A DNA stretch of 64,000 nucleotides from Calditrichia bacterium (GCA_020635015.1 JACKAP010000014.1:1-64000); one strand, 5' to 3'; shown: positions 40,869-49,177, counted from the stretch's first letter. Numbers and translations are program-made. Notes: generated by a model from the letters alone, not told the origin.

Positions 40869-43800
40869 TCCCGGTTCTCACTTTCTTTATGTTGAGCCGC
40901 ATAAGCGGAGGGCGGCTTTCCGAACATCTCCCGGAACGCCCGGGTAAAGTGTGAGGGACTGTTGAACCCGACTTGATAAGCAATTTCCGAGATGTTGCCG
41001 CTATGATGTACCAGCAGTTGCGCCGCCCGCTTCAGGCGCAGGGTGCGAATAAATTCGTGGGTGGATTGGCCGGTCAGCGCCCGCAGCTTGCGGTGTAGTT
41101 GAGTGCGGCTTAGCCCGATTTCCTTCCCGAATGCTTCGGTGGAAAAATCCGGGTCGTCGAGATGCGTTTCAACCAGCGACATCGCCCGCTGCAGGAAGCG
41201 GGCATCCAACGATGACAGCGCGCTATCATCCGCTGCAACGGAGCCGCCCCGGCGGAATTTTTGCCAGAGCTTTCGCCGCAGTTCGATGAGATTTTTTACC
41301 CGCACCCGTAACTCCCGGGCATTGAACGGCTTGGCTAAATAATCATCCGCCCCGGTTTCCAGACCGGTGATTTTGCTCTCGGCATCGGCCTTGGCGGTCA
41401 GCAGAATAACCGGTATATGGCTGGTGCGTTCATCGTTCTTCAACTGCCGGCACATTTCATAGCCGCTCATGTTCGGCATCATCACGTCACTGATGATCAA
41501 ATCCGGTGTTGACTGAACGGCTTTCTTTAAGCCTTGCCCGCCATCTTCCGCTTCCAGGATTTGGTAGCGCACTTTCAGACCCTCTTTCAGATATGTGCGC
41601 ATATCGGGATTATCTTCCACGATGAGGATGATTTCGGATTTTTGGATTTGGGATTTCCCCGAAAGGATCGGGGCAGGCGGATTTGGAATTTCGGACTTGA
41701 GATTTGGGGGCTCGGATTGGTGTTCTTTCTGTATCGTTTGTAATCTGGTTTGTTCTTTCGGAACATCCGCCGTTTCCTGGACGATTTCTTCCGCTTTCAA
41801 ATGTGTTTTCCCCAACGGGAGACGAACTTTGAAAGTTGTTCCGTCACCGGGTGTGCTTTCCACGGTGATTTCACCATAATGCAGTTCGACCAATTCCCTG
41901 GTTAACGCCAGTCCGATACCGCTGCCTTCCTGCGCCCGGGTCTGGGAGTCGTCCACCTGGTAGAAGCGGTCGAAGATGTGGGGAAGGCGTTCCGGGGAAA
42001 TGCCGATGCCGGTGTCACTGATAGTTATCAGTAAACAGTTGTCAGTTGTCAGTTTTTCGTCCCGTGACTGATTGCTGTCCACTGATAACTGAACACTGAT
42101 TTTGCCTCCTGCTTCCGTGAACTTGCAAGCATTCGAAAGCAGGTTGTTCATAATCTTTTCCAGTTTGTCGCGATCAACGTAGGCCTTATGCGCGGTCTCC
42201 GGGGTGAGGAAGGAAAGATGGATCCCTTTTTGTACCGCGAACGATTCGAAGGCGGAGACTACTTTTTGCAGAAAGGGGACGATCTCGGTTTCGCAGGCCT
42301 GCAGTTTCAGCCGGCCCGCTTCCAGCCGGGAAATATCCAGCAATTGGTTTATCAGGCGCAGCAGCCGGTTTCCGTTGCGGAGGATCATGCGATATTGTTC
42401 CCGGACATTGCCCTTAAATTCCCCGGAAAGCATCTGCTCGACCGGGCCGGTGATCAAGGTCAGCGGGGTACGGAACTCGTGAGAAATATTGGCAAAAAAA
42501 CGTGACTTCAAGCGATCGATTTCCCGGAGTTTCTCCGTCTCCACCCGTGCCAGCTCGCGCTGCTGGCGCTGGCGCTCCCGGGTTAGCTGATAGCGCAAGG
42601 TGCCATAGAGCAGCCCGGCGGCGAAGAGCAGGTAAGCAAAATAGGCCCAGTTGGTTTTCCACCAGGGAGGCGTGATGATGATTTTAATGGATCTGCCCCG
42701 CTCGTTCCACACCCCGGCAGGATCGGCCCCCTTCACTCGGAAGGTATAATCTCCCGGGCCGAGATTGGTGTAAGTCGCCTTGTTGCGGTTGCCGCTGTAA
42801 ATCCAGTCGTCATCGAACCCTTCAAGTTTGTAGGAAAACTGGTTTTTACGGATATTCGCGTAATTCAAGGTGGCAAAGCCAATGGAAAACACCTTATCCT
42901 GCTGAGAAATGGACAGTTGTTTTTTGTAGGCAAGGGCGGTATCCAGCGGCACATCCTGGTCCAGTATTCTGAATGAAGTCAGGGCTATAACGGGAATGCG
43001 CGATGTTTCCAAAATGCTGTCCGGGTGAATATAGGTGACGCCGTTGACGCCGCCAAAGTACATTCCACCCTGCCGGTTTTGATGGTAAGCGCCGAAATTA
43101 AAGACATAGTCCTGCAGTCCGTCGGCATGATGAAAATTCCGGAAAATACTGCCGGCAGTCGAGAAACGCGATAATCCGTTTAAGGTGCCCAGCCAAAGAT
43201 GATTGTGGCCGTCAGACATCATTGAAACCACACTATTGTCGGCCAGCCCGTTATCTTCCGTATAATTCACAACCCCTTCATTTGCCGGATCGAAAAGTAC
43301 GATGCCTTCAAGCGTCGCCAGCCACAATTGGCCGGTCGCGGTTGTGGCTCCCGTTGACCAATCCGGGCTTGCTTCGGCAATCGCGATAATGTTATTGTTG
43401 CGAATACCGCCGGCCAGCCCCTGATTGTTCAGGTAGCGGGTAAAGGATTGGCTGTCGCGATGGTAGCGATTCAAACCACCGGCAGTGGCAACCCAGATAT
43501 TGCCGGCATGATCTTCAAAAACGGCGTTGATATCGCTATTGCTGAGCGTATTCGGATTGTTCACATCGGATAGATGGTGTTGTACAATCCCGGAATGCGA
43601 TTGGTATTCCATCAACCCCTGGGTGGTGCCGACCCATATCGTTCCCGGGCGGTCCTCGTAAATGAACTTGATGTGGATTGCCAGAATCAACCGATTGGCG
43701 AAAGCGAGTTGCCCGGCAGATTTATTGAGAATATAGAGTGTCCGTTCGGTGCCAATCCATAGCCGCCCGCCCCGGTCTTCATAAATGGCGGTGATACTTC

Positions 43801-45370
43801 TGTCTCTCGTCTTCCGGAAACTGGGTGAACGAAAAACGGAATATAAGGCCGGATCATAATGGATGACTTCGCCGGTTTTCCTGTCATGCTTATGGAGTCC
43901 GTTGGGATTACCCATCCAGAGATCGCCGTCCCGGTCTTCATAAATTGCCTGGCAATTCGGGAGACTGATAAAGGAACCGGAAATCTTTTTACGTTCAGGG
44001 CTATATTTATTGATGCCGCTCCCGGTAGTACCCACCCACAATACCCCGTCCCGGTCTTCATAAGCTGCGGTAATCTCGTTAAGGCTTAAGGTCTCGCGCA
44101 GCCAGTTCCTGCTCAACGGATCTTTTGGGTTGGTGAATCGCTGAATATTACCGCGATGATAGGCGCCGGGCAATTCCGGATTGACCATGCTAAAATCGCC
44201 AACTGCCCGGTCAAAGATATGGAAATTTTTCCAGGCGGTGCCCACCCAGATATCTCCGTGATGATCTTCAAAAACCAATGAAATGTGATTGGTCTGAAAA
44301 TAGAGTATCCGGTTCGGATCATACTTAAAAACAGTAAACCGGCATTTTTCCGGATCGAAAATGGGTTGGGGTGAAATAGAGGGGTTTATGCCGGTTGATA
44401 AAATTAGTTTATTCAACCCGGCCCCCCTGGTGCCGATCCAGTATGCGCCATCGGAACCTTGCAAGATGCAGGTCGTATGGTTATCGCTCAAACTGTTGGG
44501 ATTGGCGGGATCGTGGCGGATACGCAGAAACGATGCCCGCTCACTCTCAAGGATGCTGATCCCGTCACTGGTGGCAATCCACAGGCGTCCGGCATCATCT
44601 TCGATAAAGTGATTGATCGCATCGCTGCTCAGGCTGGCGCCATTCGTCGCATCATGCTGATAACGGGTGAAGTTATCCTGCTCCCGGTTGTAGCGATTGA
44701 GCCCATTGCTCGCAGTGGCAAACCACAAGGTGCCGCTGTGGTCTTCCAGCATCAGGTGGACGTCATCACCACTCAGGCTGTGGGAATCAGCCGGATCATG
44801 CCGGTAACGGATAAAGCGGTCTTGTTCCCGGTCATAGCGATTCACGCCCTGCCCGGAACTGATGAACCATAGGGTGGCATTATGATCTTCAAACACCAGG
44901 TTGATTTCGTCACTGGTCAGGCTATGCGGATCTGACGGATCATGGCGGAACCGGGTAAATTGTTCGGTTATTGGATTAAACCGGTTTATGCCTTTTCCGG
45001 CAAGGATGACCCAGAGCGTGCTGGAGCTGTCTTCATAAATTTCCTGTATGCGACCCTCACCAAGGCTATGCGGATCGGCCGGATCATGGCGGTAGAAATT
45101 TAAATGGTACCCGTCGAAGCGGCTAATCCCTTCCTCGGAAACAAACCACATGTAACCCTGGCGATCCTGCAGAATGTTGGTGACGGTGCTCTTTGTCAAC
45201 CCGGTATCGAAAGGGTGCTGATTAAATGTCTGCTTCTGAGGCTGGGCATGTAGAAAAAAGGATAACAAGAGCGGCAGGAGGAAAATAAGATATGAAAAAT
45301 CGCGGTTGAATGACTGAAGTGTCGGGAAAGTAGGATGCCACGCCCGTTTACACTTATATCTATTTTTCAA
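40865..45370 (-). CDS. Hybrid two-component system (HTCS) sensor-regulator: propeller, kinase, receiver, AraC
   Basis: One 1501-residue chain holds a whole signalling pathway. After a signal anchor (LIFLLPLLLSFFLHAQ), about 14 Reg_prop repeats (for example DRQGYMWFVSEEGISRFDG and DHSGTLWFATASNGLNRY) form a two-blade-set periplasmic propeller to about residue 770. A Y_Y_Y domain and one transmembrane helix (WAYFAYLLFAAGLLYGTL) follow. The kinase has SHEFRTPLTLITGP, an HATPase with NLLSNACKF and DTGIGIS. A receiver (Asp in LIISDVMMPNM, about 1293) and an AraC DNA-binding domain (about 1395-1500) end it. HTCS proteins switch on carbohydrate-use genes in the FCB group. Two repeat-derived inserts are described in findings. 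Confidence 0.95.
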   Translation of the reverse strand: MKNRYKCKRAWHPTFPTLQSFNRDFSYLIFLLPLLLSFFLHAQPQKQTFNQHPFDTGLTKSTVTNILQDRQGYMWFVSEEGISRFDGYHLNFYRHDPADPHSLGEGRIQEIYEDSSSTLWVILAGKGINRFNPITEQFTRFRHDPSDPHSLTSDEINLVFEDHNATLWFISSGQGVNRYDREQDRFIRYRHDPADSHSLSGDDVHLMLEDHSGTLWFATASNGLNRYNREQDNFTRYQHDATNGASLSSDAINHFIEDDAGRLWIATSDGISILESERASFLRIRHDPANPNSLSDNHTTCILQGSDGAYWIGTRGAGLNKLILSTGINPSISPQPIFDPEKCRFTVFKYDPNRILYFQTNHISLVFEDHHGDIWVGTAWKNFHIFDRAVGDFSMVNPELPGAYHRGNIQRFTNPKDPLSRNWLRETLSLNEITAAYEDRDGVLWVGTTGSGINKYSPERKKISGSFISLPNCQAIYEDRDGDLWMGNPNGLHKHDRKTGEVIHYDPALYSVFRSPSFRKTRDRSITAIYEDRGGRLWIGTERTLYILNKSAGQLAFANRLILAIHIKFIYEDRPGTIWVGTTQGLMEYQSHSGIVQHHLSDVNNPNTLSNSDINAVFEDHAGNIWVATAGGLNRYHRDSQSFTRYLNNQGLAGGIRNNNIIAIAEASPDWSTGATTATGQLWLATLEGIVLFDPANEGVVNYTEDNGLADNSVVSMMSDGHNHLWLGTLNGLSRFSTAGSIFRNFHHADGLQDYVFNFGAYHQNRQGGMYFGGVNGVTYIHPDSILETSRIPVIALTSFRILDQDVPLDTALAYKKQLSISQQDKVFSIGFATLNYANIRKNQFSYKLEGFDDDWIYSGNRNKATYTNLGPGDYTFRVKGADPAGVWNERGRSIKIIITPPWWKTNWAYFAYLLFAAGLLYGTLRYQLTRERQRQQRELARVETEKLREIDRLKSRFFANISHEFRTPLTLITGPVEQMLSGEFKGNVREQYRMILRNGNRLLRLINQLLDISRLEAGRLKLQACETEIVPFLQKVVSAFESFAVQKGIHLSFLTPETAHKAYVDRDKLEKIMNNLLSNACKFTEAGGKISVQLSVDSNQSRDEKLTTDNCLLITISDTGIGISPERLPHIFDRFYQVDDSQTRAQEGSGIGLALTRELVELHYGEITVESTPGDGTTFKVRLPLGKTHLKAEEIVQETADVPKEQTRLQTIQKEHQSEPPNLKSEIPNPPAPILSGKSQIQKSEIILIVEDNPDMRTYLKEGLKVRYQILEAEDGGQGLKKAVQSTPDLIISDVMMPNMSGYEMCRQLKNDERTSHIPVILLTAKADAESKITGLETGADDYLAKPFNARELRVRVKNLIELRRKLWQKFRRGGSVAADDSALSSLDARFLQRAMSLVETHLDDPDFSTEAFGKEIGLSRTQLHRKLRALTGQSTHEFIRTLRLKRAAQLLVHHSGNISEIAYQVGFNSPSHFTRAFREMFGKPPSAYAAQHKESENRE
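42018..42100. repeat. CAGTTGT-type heptad repeat inside the HTCS coding sequence
   Basis: CAGTTGTCAGTTGTCAGTTTT and ACTGATAACTGAACACTGAT read like the heptads of the intergenic array at 59600-59656. Here they encode an extra loop (about residues 1091-1118, DSNQSRDEKLTTDN) between two beta strands of the HATPase domain, without breaking the frame. Confidence 0.65.
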
Positions 45371-45564
45371 AACATAATCCTTGTAACAGTGTTCAAACGC
45401 AAGTGTTATCTACTACCCGATAACCCAATCAAATTTTACGCAACGGGAGTTTCCAGGGATATGGTGCATCGATTATTGAAAAAAGTAGTTGGAAAAGATA
45501 AGAGATTTTCGGGTAAAAGACAAAGTAAATGGTGAGGAAAAATGTAAAATAACGATACGAGAAT

Positions 45565-45978
45565 TTAAGATACTCTCGGTTGATGCAGTTCGAGGGGAAT
45601 ATGTTGTTGAAACAATTCAAAATCTTTATCAAGCGTCAATATTGGCATTTCATGTATGATAGCGACAGCACAAATCAAGAAATCTGTGTTTGATCCCTGA
45701 ACTCCCTGGCTTCGATTGATATTAAAACATCGCGCAGCCTCTTCGTATACTTCAGTATTTAATGTTAAATCCGGAAAAGCGGCCAGATATTTTCGTAGCT
45801 TTTCAAATTGTTTATCAGAAGGAATCCCGGACAGTATTTCCTGGCGTATGGGTCCGATCAGTTGGACGCGAACCTCTTTGATTAACTCTCCAAGTTCATG
45901 AACGAAAGCATTATTTTCATTAATATGATGCCGGCGTAACGCCAAAGACCACACAGAAGTATCCACAATTACCTTCAT
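45565..45978 (-). CDS. vapC: VapC-type PIN-domain toxin
   Basis: PIN ribonuclease toxins cleave tRNA or rRNA and stop growth. The 137-residue protein starts MKVIVDTSVWSLALRR, with the first catalytic Asp at residue 6. Further acidic residues lie in NTDFLICAVAI and LTLDKDFELFQ, in the usual positions. It overlaps the antitoxin gene by four bases. Acidic residues appear complete, so it is probably active. Confidence 0.92.
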   Translation of the reverse strand: MKVIVDTSVWSLALRRHHINENNAFVHELGELIKEVRVQLIGPIRQEILSGIPSDKQFEKLRKYLAAFPDLTLNTEVYEEAARCFNINRSQGVQGSNTDFLICAVAIIHEMPILTLDKDFELFQQHIPLELHQPRVS

Positions 45979-46175
45979 TGAACCTTCCGCTGCTTTTTGT
46001 AGTCATAATCGGGATCATAATCAATTTTGCCGAATAGATTCAAAATCTGCATTTGCTTTCGACGTTGAATATATTCGAGGAGGGCTTCGGTTACCGCAGC
46101 CTTTTTGGTTTTGTGGTTACCGATGACACGTGCTTCTTCAATCAGTTGATCATCCAGCGCTAAATTGGTGGGCAT
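45975..46175 (-). CDS. vapB: VapB-type antitoxin (ribbon-helix-helix)
   Basis: The antitoxin binds VapC and represses the operon. The 66-residue protein has the ribbon-helix-helix pattern PTNLALDDQLIEEARVIG, then TKKAAVTEALLEYIQRRKQ, and a toxin-binding tail FGKIDYDPDYDYKKQRK. I use the ATG at 46175 because AAAGGAGG stands directly before it; a start at 46193 adds six residues. It precedes and overlaps vapC. Confidence 0.88.
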   Translation of the reverse strand: MPTNLALDDQLIEEARVIGNHKTKKAAVTEALLEYIQRRKQMQILNLFGKIDYDPDYDYKKQRKVQ

Positions 46176-46199
46176 GACACCTCCTTTTTTCAAAATTTA

Positions 46200-46215
46200 C
46201 ACACAACTTTGTGTG
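46200..46215. promoter_or_regulatory. Palindromic operator of vapBC
   Basis: CACACAACTTTGTGTG is a palindrome with 7-bp arms 25-40 bases upstream of the vapB start, where ribbon-helix-helix antitoxins bind to control their own operon. Confidence 0.6.
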
Positions 46216-46629
46216 AAATCAACAAATAATTTTGCAAAGACCTTACACCTTTTTTGAGGTTAATAATTCCGGAATTTCTATTTAATACAAGCGTGACATC
46301 ATTTGAAGATAGAAATCACAAATTGTCTAATGCTGAACTCCCGGTTGGATAACAGCAGAAAGGGCGAAAATCCAGCCTTTTCCCCATTATTGTTACGATT
46401 CTGTTACCCACCCAAAAGACAAGGGCTGTTAAGTGTTTGAAGACGAAACACTTAATAGCCCTTGTTTATGTATTCCCAGGGGGGTACGTACGCTATCCTT
46501 GTAAATGGTGAGGGGAATGGGGCAATTTCTACTCATACACTATTTTTTAATTCCCCGGAGAAATTCGTTGAAAGGTGCCGTTTAATTCATTACTATAGGT
46601 AAAGACAGATGATCACCGGAGTTATCATA
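46216..46629. other. Gene-free gap
   Basis: The gap separates vapBC from a second toxin-antitoxin region. It holds one long hairpin (46419-46465) and no credible gene. Confidence 0.5.
46419..46465. repeat. 20-bp inverted repeat with one mismatch
   Basis: ACAAGGGCTGTTAAGTGTTT (46419-46438) and AAACACTTAATAGCCCTTGT (46446-46465) form a long stem with a 7-base loop and a single G-T pair. The plus strand continues TTATG, so it is at best a weak terminator. Confidence 0.65.
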
Positions 46630-46734
46630 ATGGAAGAACAATATCTGCTACAAAAAATACGGTTGCTTCCCAACGAGTTGAAACAAGAAATCATGGATTT
46701 TATTGCCGCCCGGGACAATTTGATTTATATTTAG
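46630..46734 (+). pseudogene. DUF2281-like antitoxin remnant
   Basis: A 34-codon frame encodes MEEQYLLQKIRLLPNELKQE and then IMDFIAARDN. This matches the start of DUF2281 proteins (LLEKIEKLPPELQQEVLDFIEFL type), which are normally 65-80 residues and precede PIN toxins. The C-terminal half is missing and no partner toxin follows, so it is likely a relic. Confidence 0.45.
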
Positions 46735-46783
46735 TGGAAAATAAGTTCAAAATAATGTATTCACGATTAACCGTCGGGTCATC

Positions 46784-47023
46784 ATGAGCGAAATTGACCG
46801 AATTACCATTATTCCGGGCTTGTGCGGAGGAAGACCGACCATCCGCGGTATACGAATTACGGTTGCCAATGTACTGGAAATGCTGGCCGGCGGCATGACC
46901 TCTGAAGCAATCTTAGCAGATTTTCCTTATCTGGAAAAAGAAGATATCCTCGCTTGCCTCCAATTTGCCGCCCAAATGGCTTCCTACCGGCATTATGATG
47001 TCAGCAAACGATCCTCCGCATGA
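46784..47023 (+). CDS. DUF433 protein (predicted antitoxin)
   Basis: The 79-residue protein shows the DUF433 signature: IIPGLCGGRPTIRGIRITVANVLEMLAGG, split over a beta hairpin and a winged-helix-like DNA-binding motif, then ILADFPYLEKEDILACLQFAA. DUF433 genes pair with DUF5615 PIN-like genes in predicted toxin-antitoxin modules. It overlaps the next gene by four bases. Confidence 0.88.
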   Translation: MSEIDRITIIPGLCGGRPTIRGIRITVANVLEMLAGGMTSEAILADFPYLEKEDILACLQFAAQMASYRHYDVSKRSSA

Positions 47024-47376
47024 AATTCTTAATTGACGTACAACTGCCTCCGCGATTGGCCCCGTGGCTGGAAGCCAAAGGCTTCGAGGCGCGTCATGCC
47101 GTAGATATCGCAGGCGGATTAACCATGCCGGATGCGGCACTATGGGAGATCGGCAAGAACGATTCGGAGATCATTATTTCCAAAGATTGGGATTTTTACG
47201 AACGAGCCTTGCTGAAAGGTGCGCCGCCTCAGGTGCTGCACATTGCCTTGGGAAATTGTTCTACCGCCGATCTATTCGATTATCTGAATGAGCGATGGGA
47301 AATCATCATTGATGCGCTGAAAAGCGGAGCCAGATTGGTTTCGGTCGAAGTTGACAGTATTAATGTTTTTGATTGA
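47020..47376 (+). CDS. DUF5615 PIN-like protein (predicted toxin)
   Basis: The 118-residue protein starts MKFLIDVQLPPRLAPWLEAKG with the leading Asp of the PIN-like fold. It has a later acidic pair in IGKNDSEIIISKDWDF, matching the DUF5615 (Mut7-C-like) family. It is expected to be a ribonuclease held in check by the DUF433 partner. The pair lies 170 bases from the tRNA array. Confidence 0.88.
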   Translation: MKFLIDVQLPPRLAPWLEAKGFEARHAVDIAGGLTMPDAALWEIGKNDSEIIISKDWDFYERALLKGAPPQVLHIALGNCSTADLFDYLNERWEIIIDALKSGARLVSVEVDSINVFD

Positions 47377-47497
47377 TTTTGGTGCTTCAAAAAAGAGTGT
47401 CCGCCCTCCGAAGATAAATAACCAGCTTTCCACAACCCCTTTATTGACGATCTCGGAATATCTTATTGTCATCATTCAAGTAGCAGGGATACCTGAT

Positions 47498-47542
47498 ACC
47501 AATAAGCCGGTCAGCATGCATTTCGCTGACCGGCTTATTGGT
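47498..47542. repeat. Perfect 18-bp inverted repeat next to tRNA-Glu
   Basis: ACCAATAAGCCGGTCAGC (47498-47515) is exactly complementary to 47525-47542, six bases beyond the 3' end of tRNA-Glu. On the minus strand it would be a strong hairpin right after the last tRNA, without a T-run. Confidence 0.75.
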
Positions 47543-47548
47543 TAGGCG

Positions 47549-47621
47549 TACTCCCAAGGGGATTCGAACCCCTGTTGCCGCCGTGAAAGGGCGGAGTCCT
47601 AGGCCTCTAGACGATGGGAGC
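47549..47621 (-). tRNA. tRNA-Glu (anticodon TTC)
   Basis: The minus strand folds as a 73-nucleotide tRNA. The acceptor stem GCTCCCA/TGGGAGT has a G-T first pair. The D arm is GTCTAGAGGCC, the anticodon stem-loop CCGCC-CTTTCAC-GGCGG, and the T arm AGGGG-TTCGAAT-CCCCT. CCA is not encoded. Confidence 0.95.
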
Positions 47622-47705
47622 AAATGTCGTACATCAAAAATCGGCTGTGATTATAATGCCTGTTCGTGAAAAAGTCAACCCTAAAATAAATTTGGGGAAA
47701 ATTTG

Positions 47706-47780
47706 GGCGAGTGATGGGACTTGAACCCACGACCCCCAGGGCCACAACCTGGTGCTCTAACCACCTGAGCTACACCCGCC
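47706..47780 (-). tRNA. tRNA-His (anticodon GTG)
   Basis: The minus strand gives CCAGG-TTGTGGC-CCTGG as anticodon stem-loop and GTGGG-TTCAAGT-CCCAT as T arm. The histidine-specific extra G at position -1 is encoded (47780) and pairs with C73. Confidence 0.95.
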
Positions 47781-47807
47781 ATGTGGGAAGATGCGAGGCA
47801 TCTTCGA

Positions 47808-47872
47808 TGCTGGATACTGGATGCTGGATAAATACGTATCCGGAATCAGGTATTCAGCACCTCTAGGGTATT
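47808..47872. repeat. Heptad repeat inside the tRNA array
   Basis: GATGCTGGATACTGGATGCTGGATA (47816-47840) is followed by an inverted part (TATCCGGAATCAGGTATTCAGCA). It separates tRNA-His from tRNA-Arg and belongs to the GGATGCT family. Confidence 0.7.
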
Positions 47873-47891
47873 TGATATACCCCAACCGGCG

Positions 47892-47964
47892 CGCTCCCTG
47901 GAGGACTCGAACCTCCAACCTACGGCTTAGAAGGCCGGTGCTCTATCCATTGAGCTAAGGGAGC
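47892..47964 (-). tRNA. tRNA-Arg (anticodon TCT)
   Basis: The minus strand has acceptor GCTCCCT/AGGGAGC, anticodon loop CTTCTAA giving TCT, and T arm GGAGG-TTCGAGT-CCTCC. The outer anticodon-stem pair is a C-T mismatch. Confidence 0.94.
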
Positions 47965-47971
47965 GTCTCTG

Positions 47972-48045
<74 letters not shown>

Positions 48046-48442
48046 AGACGGGATTGACTGCGAATGGGTCATCACGGCCAATTTATTTCAAAGAACTTGC
48101 TGCAACCGCCAAATATAGGGCGGTCAATCCGGAAAATCAAAACAAAAAATCTTTTGTATAGAATTTTTACAATGACCTCGCCGCAAGGTTCCTTTTCCGA
48201 TAAAAAATAAAGGATTTAAGGCTGGTATGTTTTTTGATGTGATACCGGGTATTGGCTGCGGGGTGGTGGATGACTGTGTAATTCGGAGCACTTTTGCATG
48301 GGGCAAGGCGCATGGGGCAAGGGGTCTTACAGTGCGGGTGTCGGAGCATGCGCTTGCGCATTACGGCGCCATGCCCTTTGCCCCATGCAATAAAGCTTTA
48401 CACGGTGCTCAGTATGAGCGAAAATCATATAGGAGGAACGTT
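48046..48442. other. Gap with GCATGGGGCAA inverted repeat
   Basis: The gap carries TTGCATGGGGCAAGGCGCATGG (48294-48315), matched in reverse by 48369-48390 at 20 of 22 positions. Related sequence occurs at 58178-58196. Divergent promoters for the tRNA array and the secreted protein must lie here. No gene is seen. Confidence 0.6.
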
Positions 48443-49135
48443 ATGCGAGCTAGGTGGTTGATAGGGGTTTTGAGTGTGGGGTTAAGTGTCACGCTGTCGC
48501 TGGGATTTGCAGAAAAAACGTCGGAAGCGGAACTGGAGACCGGATGCGCCGGAAGCAGTTGCCATGCATATCAGAAAGGCATCGTCGATCTGAAGGGTCA
48601 GGAGAACCTGAAGGTAAAACTGCTGCCCCGCCCGGGGTTTGAGCGGCTGCCCCTCAGCGCAGAACTGCTCGACAGCCGGGGACGGATCGTGGATATCCAG
48701 CAGCGCCCCGGCCGCCAGGGCCTGGTGCTCTCCGCCCCGGAACCGGGCAAATACCGGGTGCTGGTGGGATCGCGCGCCGATCAGCCGCTGTGGGATTCGC
48801 TGACGGTGGAGGTGAAACCGTCGGTCATCACCCTCGCTCCTACCCGCTACGGAAAGGCGACCTTCGACCTCTTCCCGGCCCATCCCAACCCCGCCCGCGG
48901 CGCCGCCCTGACCCGCTTTGTCGTGCCGCGGGAATCGGAGGTGCAACTGACCCTCTATACCCTCGCCGGCCGGGAAATCCGCACCCTCTTCAAAGGACAC
49001 CTCGGCGAAGGCTTCCACCAGGTGCGCTGGGAAACCCGCGACGGTTTCCGCCGCCCCCTCGCCGCCGGTTCTTACCTGCTGGAACTGGAGAGCGGGGATA
49101 AGACGGTGGTGAAGCGGGTGAAGGTGGGGGAATGA
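48443..49135 (+). CDS. Small secreted protein with CX4CH motif and sorting-like C-terminal domain
   Basis: The 230-residue product has a signal peptide (WLIGVLSVGLSVTLSLGFA). A single CAGSSCH motif follows at residues 35-41, which resembles the CX4CH variant of c-type haem sites. A beta-sandwich-like part comes next (about 50-135). The last 90 residues match the FCB sorting/FlgD-like domain: FDLFPAHPNPARGAALTRF and LTLYTLAGREIRTLF. AGGAGGAACGTT precedes the ATG at 48443. The frame is open further upstream, but that part overlaps the repeat. If it binds haem it would be a surface electron carrier; this is inferred from the motif alone. Confidence 0.75.
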   Translation: MRARWLIGVLSVGLSVTLSLGFAEKTSEAELETGCAGSSCHAYQKGIVDLKGQENLKVKLLPRPGFERLPLSAELLDSRGRIVDIQQRPGRQGLVLSAPEPGKYRVLVGSRADQPLWDSLTVEVKPSVITLAPTRYGKATFDLFPAHPNPARGAALTRFVVPRESEVQLTLYTLAGREIRTLFKGHLGEGFHQVRWETRDGFRRPLAAGSYLLELESGDKTVVKRVKVGE

Positions 49136-49136
49136 G

Positions 49137-49172
49137 TGCGGAGTGCGGAGTGCGGAGTGCGGAGTGCGGAAT
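49137..49172. repeat. GAGTGCG heptad array
   Basis: About five copies of GAGTGCG follow the stop codon of the CX4CH gene. Shorter arrays of GGAGTGC/GGAATGC lie at 49971-49999 and 58143-58171. Confidence 0.85.
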
Positions 49173-49177
49173 GGGTT

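Noticed and set aside
46470..46500. Possible attachment-site copy of the tRNA-Glu 3' end (TATTCCCAGGGGGGTAC)
   Set aside because: It matches TACTCCCAAGGGG at only about 11 of 14 positions, and there is no integrase gene between it and the tRNA.
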